From NCBI GenBank assembly GCA_038224615.1, contig JBBRFH010000001.1, positions 1 through 48,117 of the forward strand: 48,117 bases of DNA, in the 5' to 3' direction. Of this stretch, positions 1-8,713 are shown in pieces. A program made the position numbers and the translations under genes. A model generated the notes under the pieces. It saw nothing but the letters and a program-made list of their open reading frames with translations, did not search any database and was not told the origin of the DNA. This DNA comes from JBBRFH01 sp038224615. GTDB lineage: Bacteria; Planctomycetota; Phycisphaerae; Tepidisphaerales; Tepidisphaeraceae. Each line of letters begins with the position of its first letter. Position 1 is the stretch's first letter.

Positions 1-41
1 CGGAAAAGCCCGCAGTAAACTGCGACGCTAAACGGGAAACG

Positions 42-1361
42 CTAAACGCGGAATTTTGCGATGTCGTCGAAGTAGCCCGGATACGTCTTGTTCACGCACG
101 CTGGGTCTTTGATGCGGACGCCTGCGCTTCGCGTGCCTGCGAGCGCGAAGCTCATCGCCATGCGGTGGTCGTCGTAGGTGTTGATGGCGGCGACGTTCAG
201 CTTGTTGCGCTCGGGGGGGTGGATGTGGATCGAGTCGTCCCCGTCGATCTCGACGTCAGCGCCGAGTTTGGTCAGTTCGTTCTGCAATGCCGCGAGGCGG
301 TCGGTCTCCTTGACGCGCAGCGTGTGCAGCCCGCGGATCGTGGTGTGTCCCTGCGCGAACAGCGCGGCGACAGCGAGCGTCTGCGCGGTGTCGGGCATCG
401 ATTCCAGATCGACATCAATTCCTTGCAGTTGCTCAGGCCCCTGGATCGCGATGAAGTCGCGGCCCAACGTAAGCGTGGCGCCCATCTGGCGCAGCACATC
501 GGCAAAACAGACGTCGCCTTGCAGGGAGTCCTTGCCGAGGCCCTTGATCGTGACCCTGCTGCCCTTATGGATCGCCGCCAAGGCGAGGAAGTAGCTGGCG
601 TTGCTGGCGTCGGGCTCGATCGTGTACCCGCTGGATTTGTAGTCGCCGGGCGGGACGATGATCTGCGTCGGCTGGTGGGTGACGGGGTCGCGCACCAGCT
701 CGCAGATGTGGTGGAAGCGGTCCATGAGTTGCATCGTCATTGCGACGTACGGCCAGCTCGTCTGCTTGCCGGTCAGGTCGACCATCAGCTCATTGCGCGC
801 AAACGGGGCGATCTGCAGGACGGCGCTGAGGTATTGGGAACTGACTTCCGATCCGTAACGCACGATGCCCCCCGCGAAGCCCGCGGCGTTGACGTGGACG
901 GGGGGAAAGTGGTCATGGATCGGGTGATCGATCCGCGTTCCCAAATTACGCAGCATCGTCACCAGCGGGCCGATCGGGCGCTGGCGCATGCGCTCGACGC
1001 CATCCAGCGTGTACGCGCCCCGGCCGAGCGTGCAGAGCGCAGTCAGAAAGCGGATTGTGGTGCCGCTGTTGCCGCAGAAAATTTTCGCTTTCCGCGCCGG
1101 GATGACGCCGCCGCGGCCGGTGATGGTGATGGTGTGGGAGGATTCGTCGGCGTCGACTTTGAAGCCGAGTTGGCGCAGGCCTTCGATCATCACGCGGGTG
1201 TCGTCGGCGAACAGGGCGTTGCTCAGCACGCAATCGCCGTGGGTGAGCGCCGCCAGCACCATTGCACGGTTGGTCAGGCTCTTGGAGCCCGGCGGCGTGA
1301 AAGTCACGTCAAAGGGCGTGGTGATCGGCTCGATCAGCAACTCGTCCATCCCGTCGAACAT
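42..1361 (-). CDS. aroA: 3-phosphoshikimate 1-carboxyvinyltransferase (EPSP synthase)
   Basis: Cytoplasmic shikimate-pathway enzyme that transfers the enolpyruvyl group of PEP to shikimate 3-phosphate. The 439-residue product has the usual family length. Visible motifs are PGSKSLTNRA near residues 24-33 (substrate-binding Lys and Arg), GNSGTT at about 97-102, RMRQRPIGPL at about 124-133, and near the C-terminus RVKETDRL and DDHRMAMSFALAG, which hold the acidic and basic active-site residues. The frame stays open further upstream, but homology begins at MFDGMDELLIEPI; a start four codons later (1349) is also possible. No strong ribosome binding site is visible. It stands alone and is transcribed away from the DUF4139 gene, with only 76 bp between the two starts. 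The stop codon is TAG. Identification is firm, the exact start less so. Confidence 0.95.
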   Translation of the reverse strand: MFDGMDELLIEPITTPFDVTFTPPGSKSLTNRAMVLAALTHGDCVLSNALFADDTRVMIEGLRQLGFKVDADESSHTITITGRGGVIPARKAKIFCGNSGTTIRFLTALCTLGRGAYTLDGVERMRQRPIGPLVTMLRNLGTRIDHPIHDHFPPVHVNAAGFAGGIVRYGSEVSSQYLSAVLQIAPFARNELMVDLTGKQTSWPYVAMTMQLMDRFHHICELVRDPVTHQPTQIIVPPGDYKSSGYTIEPDASNASYFLALAAIHKGSRVTIKGLGKDSLQGDVCFADVLRQMGATLTLGRDFIAIQGPEQLQGIDVDLESMPDTAQTLAVAALFAQGHTTIRGLHTLRVKETDRLAALQNELTKLGADVEIDGDDSIHIHPPERNKLNVAAINTYDDHRMAMSFALAGTRSAGVRIKDPACVNKTYPGYFDDIAKFRV

Positions 1362-1437
1362 ACGAGAAACCGCCGGAACTTTCGATTGTCGGCAGCGTCG
1401 AAGTAAGATGACCTCGTCCCGAACCAAGGAATCACCG

Positions 1438-3501
1438 ATGCCTTCGATGCAGATGCTCCGCCGCTCACTGATAATCGCCGCCGCTTTCAACGCGATGGCG
1501 CTGGCACAGAACCCGCCCGCGCCGCCTGTGCAGGCTGCCGACCTGCCGGTGAAGGCGGTCACACTCTTTTCGTCCGGCGTCGGGTATTTCGAGCATTTCG
1601 GCTCGGTCAAAGGCGACGGCTCGACTGAGCTGCGCTTCAAGACCCAGCAGATCAACGACATCCTCAAGTCGCTGGTCCTTCAAGATCTCGACGGCGGCTT
1701 CGTTTCGACTGTGCAGTACCCGTCGCAGGATCCGGTCGAGAAGACGCTCAAGAGCTTCCAAGTCGACATCACCGGCAATCCGCCTCTGGCTGATCTGCTC
1801 AACCAGTTGCGCGGCGCCCGGGTCACGCTCAAGAGCCAAGCCGAAGTGATCAACGGCATCATCCTCGGCGTCGAGAAACGCCAGGTGTCCGTCGCGCCGC
1901 AGACGCCGGCGATCGACTCGTGGTTCGTCAACGTCATCGACGGCGCGAACATCCGCCAGGTCGAGATGAACAAGATCGCCGACGTGCAGCTCAACGACGC
2001 CAACCTGCAGAACGAACTCGGCAAGGCGCTTGAAGCGCTCGCCAAGGCGCGCGACCGGGACAAGAAGTCGGTGATGATCAATTTCACCGGGCAAGGCGAT
2101 CGCCGCATACGGCTCGGGTACGTCGTCGAATCGCCGGTGTGGAAGACCAGTTACCGCCTCATCCTCGGCGACAAAGAATCCAACCTGCAGGGCTGGGCGA
2201 TCGTGGAAAACCAGACCGACAACGACTGGAACAACGTCCAACTGAGCCTCGTCAGCGGCCGGCCTATCAGCTTCGTGATGGACCTCTATCAGCCGCTCTA
2301 CATTCCGCGGCCGATTGTGCAATTGGAGTTGTTCCAATCGCTTCGCCCGCAGGTCTACGGCGGGGGGATGCCGACACCGGCGCAGGCACCGATGTCGAAG
2401 GCGTCCCGAATGCGCAACAAGGACCAGGCCGCTGCCGACGCACCCAACGAGATGGCGTTCGAAGGGATCGCCGCTGCCGCCAGCGCGGCGCCTGCGTCGC
2501 CGCCCATGGACCCGACCTCTTCGATCCAGTCGCTCGCTTCGGCGGCCAAGCTCGGCGAACTCTTCCAGTATACCGTCGGCAACGTTTCCCTGCCGCGTCA
2601 GAAGAGCGCGATGATCCCGATCGTCACCGACAAGGTCGAGGTCGAGCGCGTCTCGATCTACAACCCCCGGGTGATGCCGCGCAATCCGCTCAACGGCGCG
2701 CTCGTCACCAACAGCACGGACAAGCACCTGCTGCAAGGCCCGATCACCGTCTTCGACAACGGCGGCTACGCCGGGGACGCGCAGATCGACAACCTGCCGC
2801 CCAAGCAGAAGCGCCTGCTGAGCTACGGCGTCGATCTGCAGACGCTGGTCGACGTCCAGCCGCAGTTCGCCAATAACGTCGTCAGCGGCAAGATCGTCAA
2901 AGGCGTGCTGATGGTGCAGCGCAAGGTCGTCAAATCGAGCACCTACAAGGCCCAGAACAATGCCGACAAGGATAAGACGATCGTCGTCGAACACGCGTTC
3001 GACGCCGGCTGGACCCTCGTCAAAACCGCCGATCCGTTCGAGAAAACCGATCGATTTTATCGCTTCCGCCTGCCGGTCAAGAAGGGTGAGCAGGGCACGC
3101 TCGCAATCAGCGAGGAGATGGTGCAGCAGGAAGTGATCGCGCTGATTCCGCAGGACCCCAACGCGGTCCTGATCTATGCTCAGGAAGGCGCCATCCCGCA
3201 GAAGGTCCGCGACGCCCTCATCGACGCCGCCAAGCGCAAGCAGGCGATGATCGACGTGCAGCGGCAGATTGAGGAGCGTACCCAGAAGATCGCCGCGATT
3301 TCGCAGGAGCAGAATCGCATCCGCGAGAACATGCGCACCGTCGATAAGACCAGCCAGTACTACCAGCGCCTGCTGACCAAGCTCAACGAGCAGGAAACGC
3401 AGCTCGAAAAATTCAACGATGAATCAGACAAGCTGCGCACGCAATTGGAGACGGCCCGGGTTGATCTGGAGAAATTCCTGAACGGGCTGGATGTGGAGTA
3501 A
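1438..3501 (+). CDS. Exported DUF4139 domain protein with C-terminal coiled coil
   Basis: Secreted or periplasmic protein of 687 residues; the DUF4139 family has no firmly established molecular role. A signal peptide (basic MLRRS, then a hydrophobic stretch ending near MALAQN) starts the protein. The segment VTLFSSGVGYFEHFG and the following strands resemble the N-terminal part of DUF4139 proteins. A linker of about 70 residues rich in Ala, Pro and Ser lies near residues 310-370, and the last 100 residues are a charged, Gln/Glu-rich coiled coil. The start at 1438 is chosen because AAGGA lies about 9 bases upstream and the signal peptide follows; the frame is open further upstream into the aroA region, and 1408 is an alternative ATG. 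It is divergent from aroA and followed by a palindromic repeat. Confidence 0.8.
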   Translation: MPSMQMLRRSLIIAAAFNAMALAQNPPAPPVQAADLPVKAVTLFSSGVGYFEHFGSVKGDGSTELRFKTQQINDILKSLVLQDLDGGFVSTVQYPSQDPVEKTLKSFQVDITGNPPLADLLNQLRGARVTLKSQAEVINGIILGVEKRQVSVAPQTPAIDSWFVNVIDGANIRQVEMNKIADVQLNDANLQNELGKALEALAKARDRDKKSVMINFTGQGDRRIRLGYVVESPVWKTSYRLILGDKESNLQGWAIVENQTDNDWNNVQLSLVSGRPISFVMDLYQPLYIPRPIVQLELFQSLRPQVYGGGMPTPAQAPMSKASRMRNKDQAAADAPNEMAFEGIAAAASAAPASPPMDPTSSIQSLASAAKLGELFQYTVGNVSLPRQKSAMIPIVTDKVEVERVSIYNPRVMPRNPLNGALVTNSTDKHLLQGPITVFDNGGYAGDAQIDNLPPKQKRLLSYGVDLQTLVDVQPQFANNVVSGKIVKGVLMVQRKVVKSSTYKAQNNADKDKTIVVEHAFDAGWTLVKTADPFEKTDRFYRFRLPVKKGEQGTLAISEEMVQQEVIALIPQDPNAVLIYAQEGAIPQKVRDALIDAAKRKQAMIDVQRQIEERTQKIAAISQEQNRIRENMRTVDKTSQYYQRLLTKLNEQETQLEKFNDESDKLRTQLETARVDLEKFLNGLDVE

Positions 3502-3535
3502 GCGTGCTTCTCTGTGATGGAACGCGCCGCGCGTG

Positions 3536-3639
3536 GTCATCCTGAACGAAGTGAAGGATCTACTTGCGGCGGCAGGGAGTTCACGATTTCGTGTGCGCCT
3601 TGCCGCGGCGAGAAGATCCTTCACTTTGTTCAGGATGAC
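3536..3639. repeat. Intergenic palindrome, type A copy 1
   Basis: Long imperfect inverted repeat with ends GTCATCCTGAAC and GTTCAGGATGAC and inner arms around GTGAAGGATCT / AGATCCTTCAC. It fills most of the gap between two convergent genes. A second copy of the same type lies at 33559-33642. Confidence 0.85.
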
Positions 3640-3683
3640 AAGGTTTGCTGGATGACAGGCGAGATCCGCCGCCGTACCCATCA

Positions 3684-4463
3684 CTATTCGCTCGGCGGCA
3701 CGCGGGGGGCGTTGTGCAGGTCGTGGAGCTGACGACTGGTGGATTCGATGCGCTCAATCTTGGCGCGCAGGTCGGCGGGGATCTTGGCGCGGTCCTCGGG
3801 GGTGTCCAGCGGGCCTTCGCAGATCACTTTGCCGGTGCGGTCCTTCACTGTCACACTTGTCGAGTCGTCGTGCGTGGTGATGGTGATGATGTGATCGTTG
3901 TCGGTGTGCGTGATGACGCCGCTCATCCGGCCCGTCCCCGGCCGCGGCAGGGGGATCGGCTGGGTGGCACCGGTGGACGGCTGCACGCGTTGCGGCGATT
4001 CGTCGATCGGCAGAAGCATGCGCTCGGCGAGCGTCACTTCCGACCGAATCGGCTGGCCTTTGCGGATCACGGTCAGCGCCACGCGCTCCCCCGGCTTGCA
4101 GGTGCGTACGAGGACGGCGAACTGCTGCACGTTGACGAGGATCTGATCGTCCAGCTTGTGCAGTACGTCGTGCGGTTGGATCCCTGCCTGCTCCGCGGGG
4201 CTATCGGGGTCGACCGAGTCGACCACCAGACCCACGCCCGGCGGAAGACTCAGTTGCTCACGCAGCGACGGCGTGGCGAGCGACGTGGCTACGCCGATGA
4301 ACGCCACCGGCGTCCCGGTGTCCGCGGGCGTGCGATGCACCGGGGATTTCGTCGCGCCCGCGCCGGCGGCTTCATCCTGTCCCGGCGCGGCTGCCAGGGG
4401 CAGCAAGGCAAGCGCCATGGCCGCAGTGGCTGCGGATGCGAGGATGAGCGGGCGTCGGGTCAT
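3684..4463 (-). CDS. Exported PDZ-domain protein
   Basis: 259-residue secreted or periplasmic protein. MTRRPLILASAATAAMALAL reads as a signal peptide. A PDZ domain follows at about residues 55-140, with the features GVGLVVDSVDPDSPAEQAG and IQPHDVLHKLDDQILV typical of HtrA-type PDZ folds. No serine-protease domain is present, so it is probably a binding or regulatory partner rather than an enzyme. The C-terminal third is hydrophilic. It is the last gene of an ECF sigma / anti-sigma-like / PDZ set on the minus strand; an upstream in-frame ATG at 4487 lies five bases after the previous stop codon, so translational coupling is possible. I prefer 4463 because the signal peptide starts there. A role in envelope-stress sensing is inference from context. 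Confidence 0.75.
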   Translation of the reverse strand: MTRRPLILASAATAAMALALLPLAAAPGQDEAAGAGATKSPVHRTPADTGTPVAFIGVATSLATPSLREQLSLPPGVGLVVDSVDPDSPAEQAGIQPHDVLHKLDDQILVNVQQFAVLVRTCKPGERVALTVIRKGQPIRSEVTLAERMLLPIDESPQRVQPSTGATQPIPLPRPGTGRMSGVITHTDNDHIITITTHDDSTSVTVKDRTGKVICEGPLDTPEDRAKIPADLRAKIERIESTSRQLHDLHNAPRVPPSE

Positions 4464-4492
4464 TCGGTGGATCGTTCCGGCGTGCATCGGGG

Positions 4493-5020
4493 CTACTGAC
4501 GATTGACCGGGTAGAACAAATCCTGCTGCGAGGGGATCACATATTCGAGTCGTTCGTGGGTGCTGGGATCGGTGTAGCGAAGCGTGTCGTATCGCTGCTG
4601 CAATACCTTTCGCCCGGGCACGCCGCCATCGAGCAGGACGGCGCCGGCATCGGTGTGGTGGAAGACCGTGGTGCGTTCCAGATCGGCAAACTGCGGCGTG
4701 ACGACGGGTCCGCTGCCGATGGCCTGCGATTGTGCTACTTCGGTCGGTGCGGGGGTGGCGCGGGTCTGCAGGCCGAGGATCGACGGCAAGAACGCCCCGA
4801 CCGTCATGCACGCCGCCATCGCCAGGCCGATCGCGCCCCAGTGCCGGAACTGCGCGACGTGAGCCTGCCACGACCGGCGCCGGAGCTGCCGCTGCATCGG
4901 CCGGGTCACCTGCTGCTCGAACGCCCGGCGGGCGGCACCGCGCTCTGCGTCGAGTTCGCTCGACAGGTGCGAGCGAAGCAGGTTATCGAGTTCGTCATCG
5001 GGCCGGTTCATATGCATCAT
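4493..5020 (-). CDS. Single-pass membrane protein, probable anti-sigma factor
   Basis: Protein of about 175 residues encoded 30 bp downstream of the ECF sigma gene. The first 60 residues are charged and cytoplasm-like (PDDELDNLLRSHLSSELDAE), then a single hydrophobic segment (about 65-87, HWGAIGLAMAACMTVGAFLP), then an outside tail of about 90 residues. This topology and the position after an ECF sigma gene fit an anti-sigma factor. No HxxxCxxC zinc motif of ZAS anti-sigma factors is seen, so the assignment rests on context and topology. Starts at 5020, 5017 or 5011 are all possible. Confidence 0.55.
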   Translation of the reverse strand: MMHMNRPDDELDNLLRSHLSSELDAERGAARRAFEQQVTRPMQRQLRRRSWQAHVAQFRHWGAIGLAMAACMTVGAFLPSILGLQTRATPAPTEVAQSQAIGSGPVVTPQFADLERTTVFHHTDAGAVLLDGGVPGRKVLQQRYDTLRYTDPSTHERLEYVIPSQQDLFYPVNRQ

Positions 5021-5050
5021 CCACAAGGCGTTATCGTTGCAGTCGATCGA

Positions 5051-5647
5051 TCAGAGATCATCCTCTTCCATCACGGGCTGAAGCCGCTGTTTCAACTGGT
5101 TTCGCGCCCGCGACAGTCGCATGTCGACTGCGGCGGGGGAGAGGTCGAGCAGTTCGCTGATCTCCTTGCTCGACAGATTCTCGTAATACCGCAGCACGAT
5201 GCAGGAGCGGGAAAGCTCGTCGAGCGAACCGAGCGCCCGGTCGATCTGCTGCTTCTGCTCCCGTCGTTCGATGGGCGAGACTTCGTCCACGTCGTCGGCG
5301 ACATCGATACTCATGTCCATCGGCCCGGGTCGCTTGCGGCGGCGGAGGTCGATCGCAAGGTTCCGAACCATCCGCCCGAGCCAATGCCCGAAGCGGGAAG
5401 GATCGTCCAGCGAATCCAGCCGCGTCCAGGCGCGCAGAAACGCGTCCTGCACCAGATCGCCGGCATCGGCGCGATTGCGCGTGTGGGCGTAGGCGATCGA
5501 GAGGGCTATGCCCTCGTATCGCTGGATTAGCTCCGCAAAGGCGTCCGCGTCATGCAGCTTGGCCCGCAGAACGAGTTGTTCCACGCTACTGATATTCAAC
5601 CGACCTACCTCACTGAGTTGACCTGACATCGACAAAGACGCGGGCAT
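5051..5647 (-). CDS. RNA polymerase sigma factor, ECF (sigma-70) family
   Basis: 198-residue alternative sigma factor that directs RNA polymerase to a dedicated promoter set. Region 2 is visible as DAFAELIQRYEGIALSIAYA and DLVQDAFLRAWTRLD; region 4 as SRSCIVLRYYENLSSKEISE and LLDLSPAAVDMRLSRARNQL, a helix-turn-helix that binds the -35 element. An acidic linker (SIDVADDVDEVSP) joins the two regions. The length is normal for the family. The ORF starts at 5647; ATG at 5629 is an alternative and may be the true start because homology begins only at about residue 20. It heads a three-gene set with a membrane protein (likely its anti-sigma factor) and a PDZ protein. Confidence 0.9.
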   Translation of the reverse strand: MPASLSMSGQLSEVGRLNISSVEQLVLRAKLHDADAFAELIQRYEGIALSIAYAHTRNRADAGDLVQDAFLRAWTRLDSLDDPSRFGHWLGRMVRNLAIDLRRRKRPGPMDMSIDVADDVDEVSPIERREQKQQIDRALGSLDELSRSCIVLRYYENLSSKEISELLDLSPAAVDMRLSRARNQLKQRLQPVMEEDDL

Positions 5648-6015
5648 GGCGCGAAAGCTAACATCCGACGGGGACGATTATAGCGACCCCTGCGCCCTGA
5701 ATCGCGCAACGGGTCCGGGAACAAATCCCGGCAAATTTTCGACGATTCCGGGCCGCCAGTGCGGTTGTGTTGCGCCAATCGTCCCGGAATCGCGCAATCG
5801 ACCTGTAGATAGGGAGGGACCGCACGCTCCGGAGGGGGAGGAGCCGAAGGCGTATAAAATTTGAAAAAACGAACCCAACTTGGTGCGTAAGCTGTTGAAA
5901 TAGAATCGCTTATAGGTCGACAACGGACCCAATTCCTGTTCCGTTGCGACGCCTTGGCGCACCTTGCCCGAGGAAGGATGAAGCGGCGCGGCGGCGCGGT
6001 ACAGTGCTGTGATCT
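5648..6015. other. Divergent intergenic region, no gene seen
   Basis: 368 bp between the ECF sigma gene (minus) and the carbonic anhydrase-like gene (plus). It contains an A/T-rich stretch around 5850-5920, unusual for this GC-rich window, and probably holds the promoters of both flanking units. I see no convincing promoter pair and no coding sequence; short frames on both strands lack recognisable protein features. Confidence 0.5.
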
Positions 6016-6543
6016 ATGCAGACACGATTTACCAAGACCGCCGGAAATTGCTTTTTTGCGCCCAACGCCGTCGTTGTCGGGGATGTAACGATGGGTGAGC
6101 TGTGTTCGTTCTGGTTCGGCGCGGTCGTCCGAGGGGACGTCGCGCCGATCAAGATCGGGCGGCGGGTGAACGTGCAGGACAACGCCGTCATCCATTGCGA
6201 CAGCGGGGTGACGAACGTGATCGAGGACGACGTCACCATCGGGCACGGTGCGATCGTCCACGGGGCGCACATCGGTCACGGCTCGCTGGTGGGCATGGGA
6301 TCGACCGTGCTCGGGCAGTCGCAGATCGGCCACGAGTGCCTGGTCGCCGCCGGCGCGGTGGTGTCGCCGGGGATGATCGTGCCCGAGCGCATGGTGGTGA
6401 TGGGCGTGCCGGCCAAGATTGTTCGGCCGGTGAAGGACGAGGAACTGAAATACATGCGCTGGCTCAGCGAACACTACGTTAGGCTGGCCGAGAAGTACGT
6501 CGGTGACGGGTTCAAGTGCTGTGTCAGGAGTGAAGGCGCGTGA
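6016..6543 (+). CDS. Gamma-carbonic anhydrase family hexapeptide-repeat protein
   Basis: 175-residue left-handed beta-helix protein of the YrdA/PaaY group, normally a trimer with zinc bound between subunits. Hexapeptide-type strands run through residues 15-140. The likely zinc ligands are visible: His60 in DNAVIHCD, and His77 and His82 in IGHGAIVHG, five residues apart as in the family. Many members have weak or no carbonic anhydrase activity, so the substrate is not certain. Its TGA stop overlaps the GTG start of the next gene (GTGA), so the two are translationally coupled. Confidence 0.88.
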   Translation: MQTRFTKTAGNCFFAPNAVVVGDVTMGELCSFWFGAVVRGDVAPIKIGRRVNVQDNAVIHCDSGVTNVIEDDVTIGHGAIVHGAHIGHGSLVGMGSTVLGQSQIGHECLVAAGAVVSPGMIVPERMVVMGVPAKIVRPVKDEELKYMRWLSEHYVRLAEKYVGDGFKCCVRSEGA

Positions 6544-8513
6544 GAAGACTTTCGTCGTTGGTCGTCGGCGTGATCGCGCTTGCTTGCGTCGGGCGCGCGA
6601 TCGCGGGATCGTATGCGGCACCTCAGGACGTCTACGTCTCGACCCGCGCGATGGAGGCGTTGTCGGCCGACATCGCTGCGGGAAGGCCCACGGATGCGGT
6701 CGATCGGATCGAGACGATTTTCAACGACCCGGTGGCGCGGCTCGTGCGCACCGACGATAAACACGTCGTCTCCATCCAGGCGTGGGTGAACGCGCAACTG
6801 ACTGACCACGTCTTCCCGTTGCGGTTTCGCGAGCAGTATGAAAAAGTGGCGGGTCAGGCGGCGCAGAATGCGTTGGTCGATGCGGTTCACTCCAGCGACG
6901 TGCCCGCGATGATGGCTGTCGCCGAGCGGTATCCCTGGACGCTGGCGGCGCAGCAGGCGCCGATCGAAGCGGCGCAGCGGCTCATCGGGCTGGGCGACGT
7001 GCGCGGCGCCAAGGACCTGATCGGCCGGGTGACGCTGGACGACAAGGCACCGGCGGCGCTGCGGGCGCTGGCGACGCTGCCCGACGATTCGACGCTGGAA
7101 CCGGCTGCGTTTTCGACGGGATTCATTCGCGCCAAGCCCGCTTCTGGAGTGCTGGCACCGGCGGCGATGGTGCCACGACTGGTGCCGGTGGCGTCAAGCG
7201 ATGCGGTCTACCTGGCCGCACCGCATTCGATGCTGGCGTTGAACAAGCAGGGACGGATGCTGTGGTCGGTGATCGACCCGGCCCCCGAAATCCCGCCGCC
7301 GCCGACGGATTTGCCCAAGAGCATGGAAGGGCTCCTCGCGACTGACGCGTCGCTGGCGCGCCCGGCGGTGTGGTGCGATCCGGCTGGTACGCCGCGGGTA
7401 CTGGTCGCCCGGCAATCGACGTCGCTCAGGTCCTCGCTCCGCGCGGTGCGGCCGCTCGACGGATCGGTTATCTGGACGACCGTGTCGAGCGAGCCAGGCG
7501 GCGAACTGCTCTACGTCGGCGCACCGACGATCAGCGGGCGCTATGTCTACTCGCTGGCGGTGAGTGTCGACCCGGCGCGCGGACACCGGCTGTGCCTGGT
7601 CGCGCTAGAACTGGCGAGCGGGCGCGTGCTCTTCAACACCGAAATCGGCGCCGCCGAGCGGCGCATGGCCCAGCAGGTGCGGGCCGGCAAGGGTGAGAAG
7701 GAGCCTGACCCGATGTTGGCGGTGGTCAGCGAGTTCGTCTTCCGCGACAGCACGACGATCCATGCCGACGAGCGCAATGTCTACGTCGTGCCCGGCGGCG
7801 GGGCAGTGTGGTGCATCGACCGTTTCGGCGGGGCGATCCGCTGGGTCTCGCAGTATCCGGCCCGCGTGCCGCTGACCCCGCAGCAGGAACGCGAAGCGCA
7901 CGCCCGTCGCGAACAGGAACGCCAGGCCCGCGCCCGCCAGAAGCTTCCCCCCCTGCCGGCGGTGATCAACGTGCGCTGGCAGAACAACGCCCTGGCAAAC
8001 GACACGGCGGTCGTCGTCGCTCCGACCGACTCCAACGCCGTCGTGGCGTTCGACATCAGCAGCGGCAAGACGCTGTGGAACATCGACACATATGCCGATG
8101 CCGAACTGGCGGCTGTCCAAGCCGAGGTCGCGGTGCTGGTCTCAGCAACCAGGATCGTCGGCCTGCGGACAGGCACTGGCGAGCCCGCGTGGGAGGCGCC
8201 GCTGTCGGCCGAGCCGACCGGCCCGGCGTTCGTGGACGGCGACTGCGTCGGCGTCGTCTCAACCGCAGGCGTCTCGGAGTTCAGCATCAGCACCGGCCAA
8301 CCCGAAAAGCGCGAGCCCGGCCGACTTCTGCTGGACAATTTCCTGCGCACCCCGGTCACGCGGACGCTGTTCCAGACTGCCAACCTGCTCGCCTACTTCG
8401 GCGACCCGCCCGCACCGCCCGTCCCCGAAAAGCCCGAAAGACCCGCCAAGCCCGACAGATTGCCCCGCGACAAGAACAAGAAAGGCGGCGACAAGCCCCT
8501 GGGCGCGAACTGA
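6540..8513 (+). CDS. Exported PQQ-like beta-propeller repeat protein
   Basis: 657-residue secreted protein. It starts at GTG overlapping the previous stop, with AGGAG about 10 bases upstream. MRRLSSLVVGVIALACVGRA is a signal peptide. From about residue 215 there are repeated propeller blades recognisable by motifs such as LNKQGRMLWSV, LDGSVIWTT, IDRFGGAIRWVSQ, FDISSGKTLWNID and LRTGTGEPAWEA, which match the A/G-x-T/R-x-x-W pattern of PQQ-like repeats. The N-terminal 200 residues are helical. A charged linker (QQEREAHARREQERQARARQ) sits between blades, and the C-terminal 35 residues are a Pro/Lys-rich tail. No dehydrogenase catalytic signature was seen, so it is probably a binding or scaffold propeller. 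Confidence 0.8.
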   Translation: MRRLSSLVVGVIALACVGRAIAGSYAAPQDVYVSTRAMEALSADIAAGRPTDAVDRIETIFNDPVARLVRTDDKHVVSIQAWVNAQLTDHVFPLRFREQYEKVAGQAAQNALVDAVHSSDVPAMMAVAERYPWTLAAQQAPIEAAQRLIGLGDVRGAKDLIGRVTLDDKAPAALRALATLPDDSTLEPAAFSTGFIRAKPASGVLAPAAMVPRLVPVASSDAVYLAAPHSMLALNKQGRMLWSVIDPAPEIPPPPTDLPKSMEGLLATDASLARPAVWCDPAGTPRVLVARQSTSLRSSLRAVRPLDGSVIWTTVSSEPGGELLYVGAPTISGRYVYSLAVSVDPARGHRLCLVALELASGRVLFNTEIGAAERRMAQQVRAGKGEKEPDPMLAVVSEFVFRDSTTIHADERNVYVVPGGGAVWCIDRFGGAIRWVSQYPARVPLTPQQEREAHARREQERQARARQKLPPLPAVINVRWQNNALANDTAVVVAPTDSNAVVAFDISSGKTLWNIDTYADAELAAVQAEVAVLVSATRIVGLRTGTGEPAWEAPLSAEPTGPAFVDGDCVGVVSTAGVSEFSISTGQPEKREPGRLLLDNFLRTPVTRTLFQTANLLAYFGDPPAPPVPEKPERPAKPDRLPRDKNKKGGDKPLGAN

Positions 8514-8542
8514 AGGCAGGAGACAACGCGAAGGCGAACGCG

Positions 8543-8630
8543 GATCAAGAAGTCGATGGTTAAGAGTCGATAGTCGATAGCGAAGACGCGTCGGCGCTTT
8601 GGCCATCGACTATCGACTCTCGACTTGATC
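8543..8630. repeat. Intergenic palindrome, type H
   Basis: Inverted repeat with outer arms GATCAAG / CTTGATC and a perfect 15-bp inner arm GAGTCGATAGTCGAT / ATCGACTATCGACTC. It follows the propeller gene directly. Single copy in this window. Confidence 0.8.
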
Positions 8631-8643
8631 TGGGCCTAAGCAA

Positions 8644-8675
8644 TCGCCCTCGCGCGGCGAACCACGCGAGGGCGA
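8644..8675. terminator. Hairpin between convergent genes
   Basis: Perfect 11-bp stem TCGCCCTCGCG / CGCGAGGGCGA with a 10-base loop between two convergent genes. Neither side has a long T tract, so it is either a weak bidirectional terminator or a transcript-stabilising hairpin. Confidence 0.55.
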
Positions 8676-8713
8676 AAAGTTTCGAGTTTTAGGATCGGCG
8701 TTGCAGACTGCGA

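Noticed and set aside
1465..2994. Long minus-strand open frame opposite the DUF4139 gene
   Set aside because: Shadow of a GC-rich gene; composition dominated by Arg, Asp and Val with no domain, while the plus strand has a signal peptide and recognisable domain.
5678..5962. 94-residue minus-strand frame upstream of the ECF sigma gene
   Set aside because: No ribosome binding site and no protein-like pattern; more likely promoter DNA.
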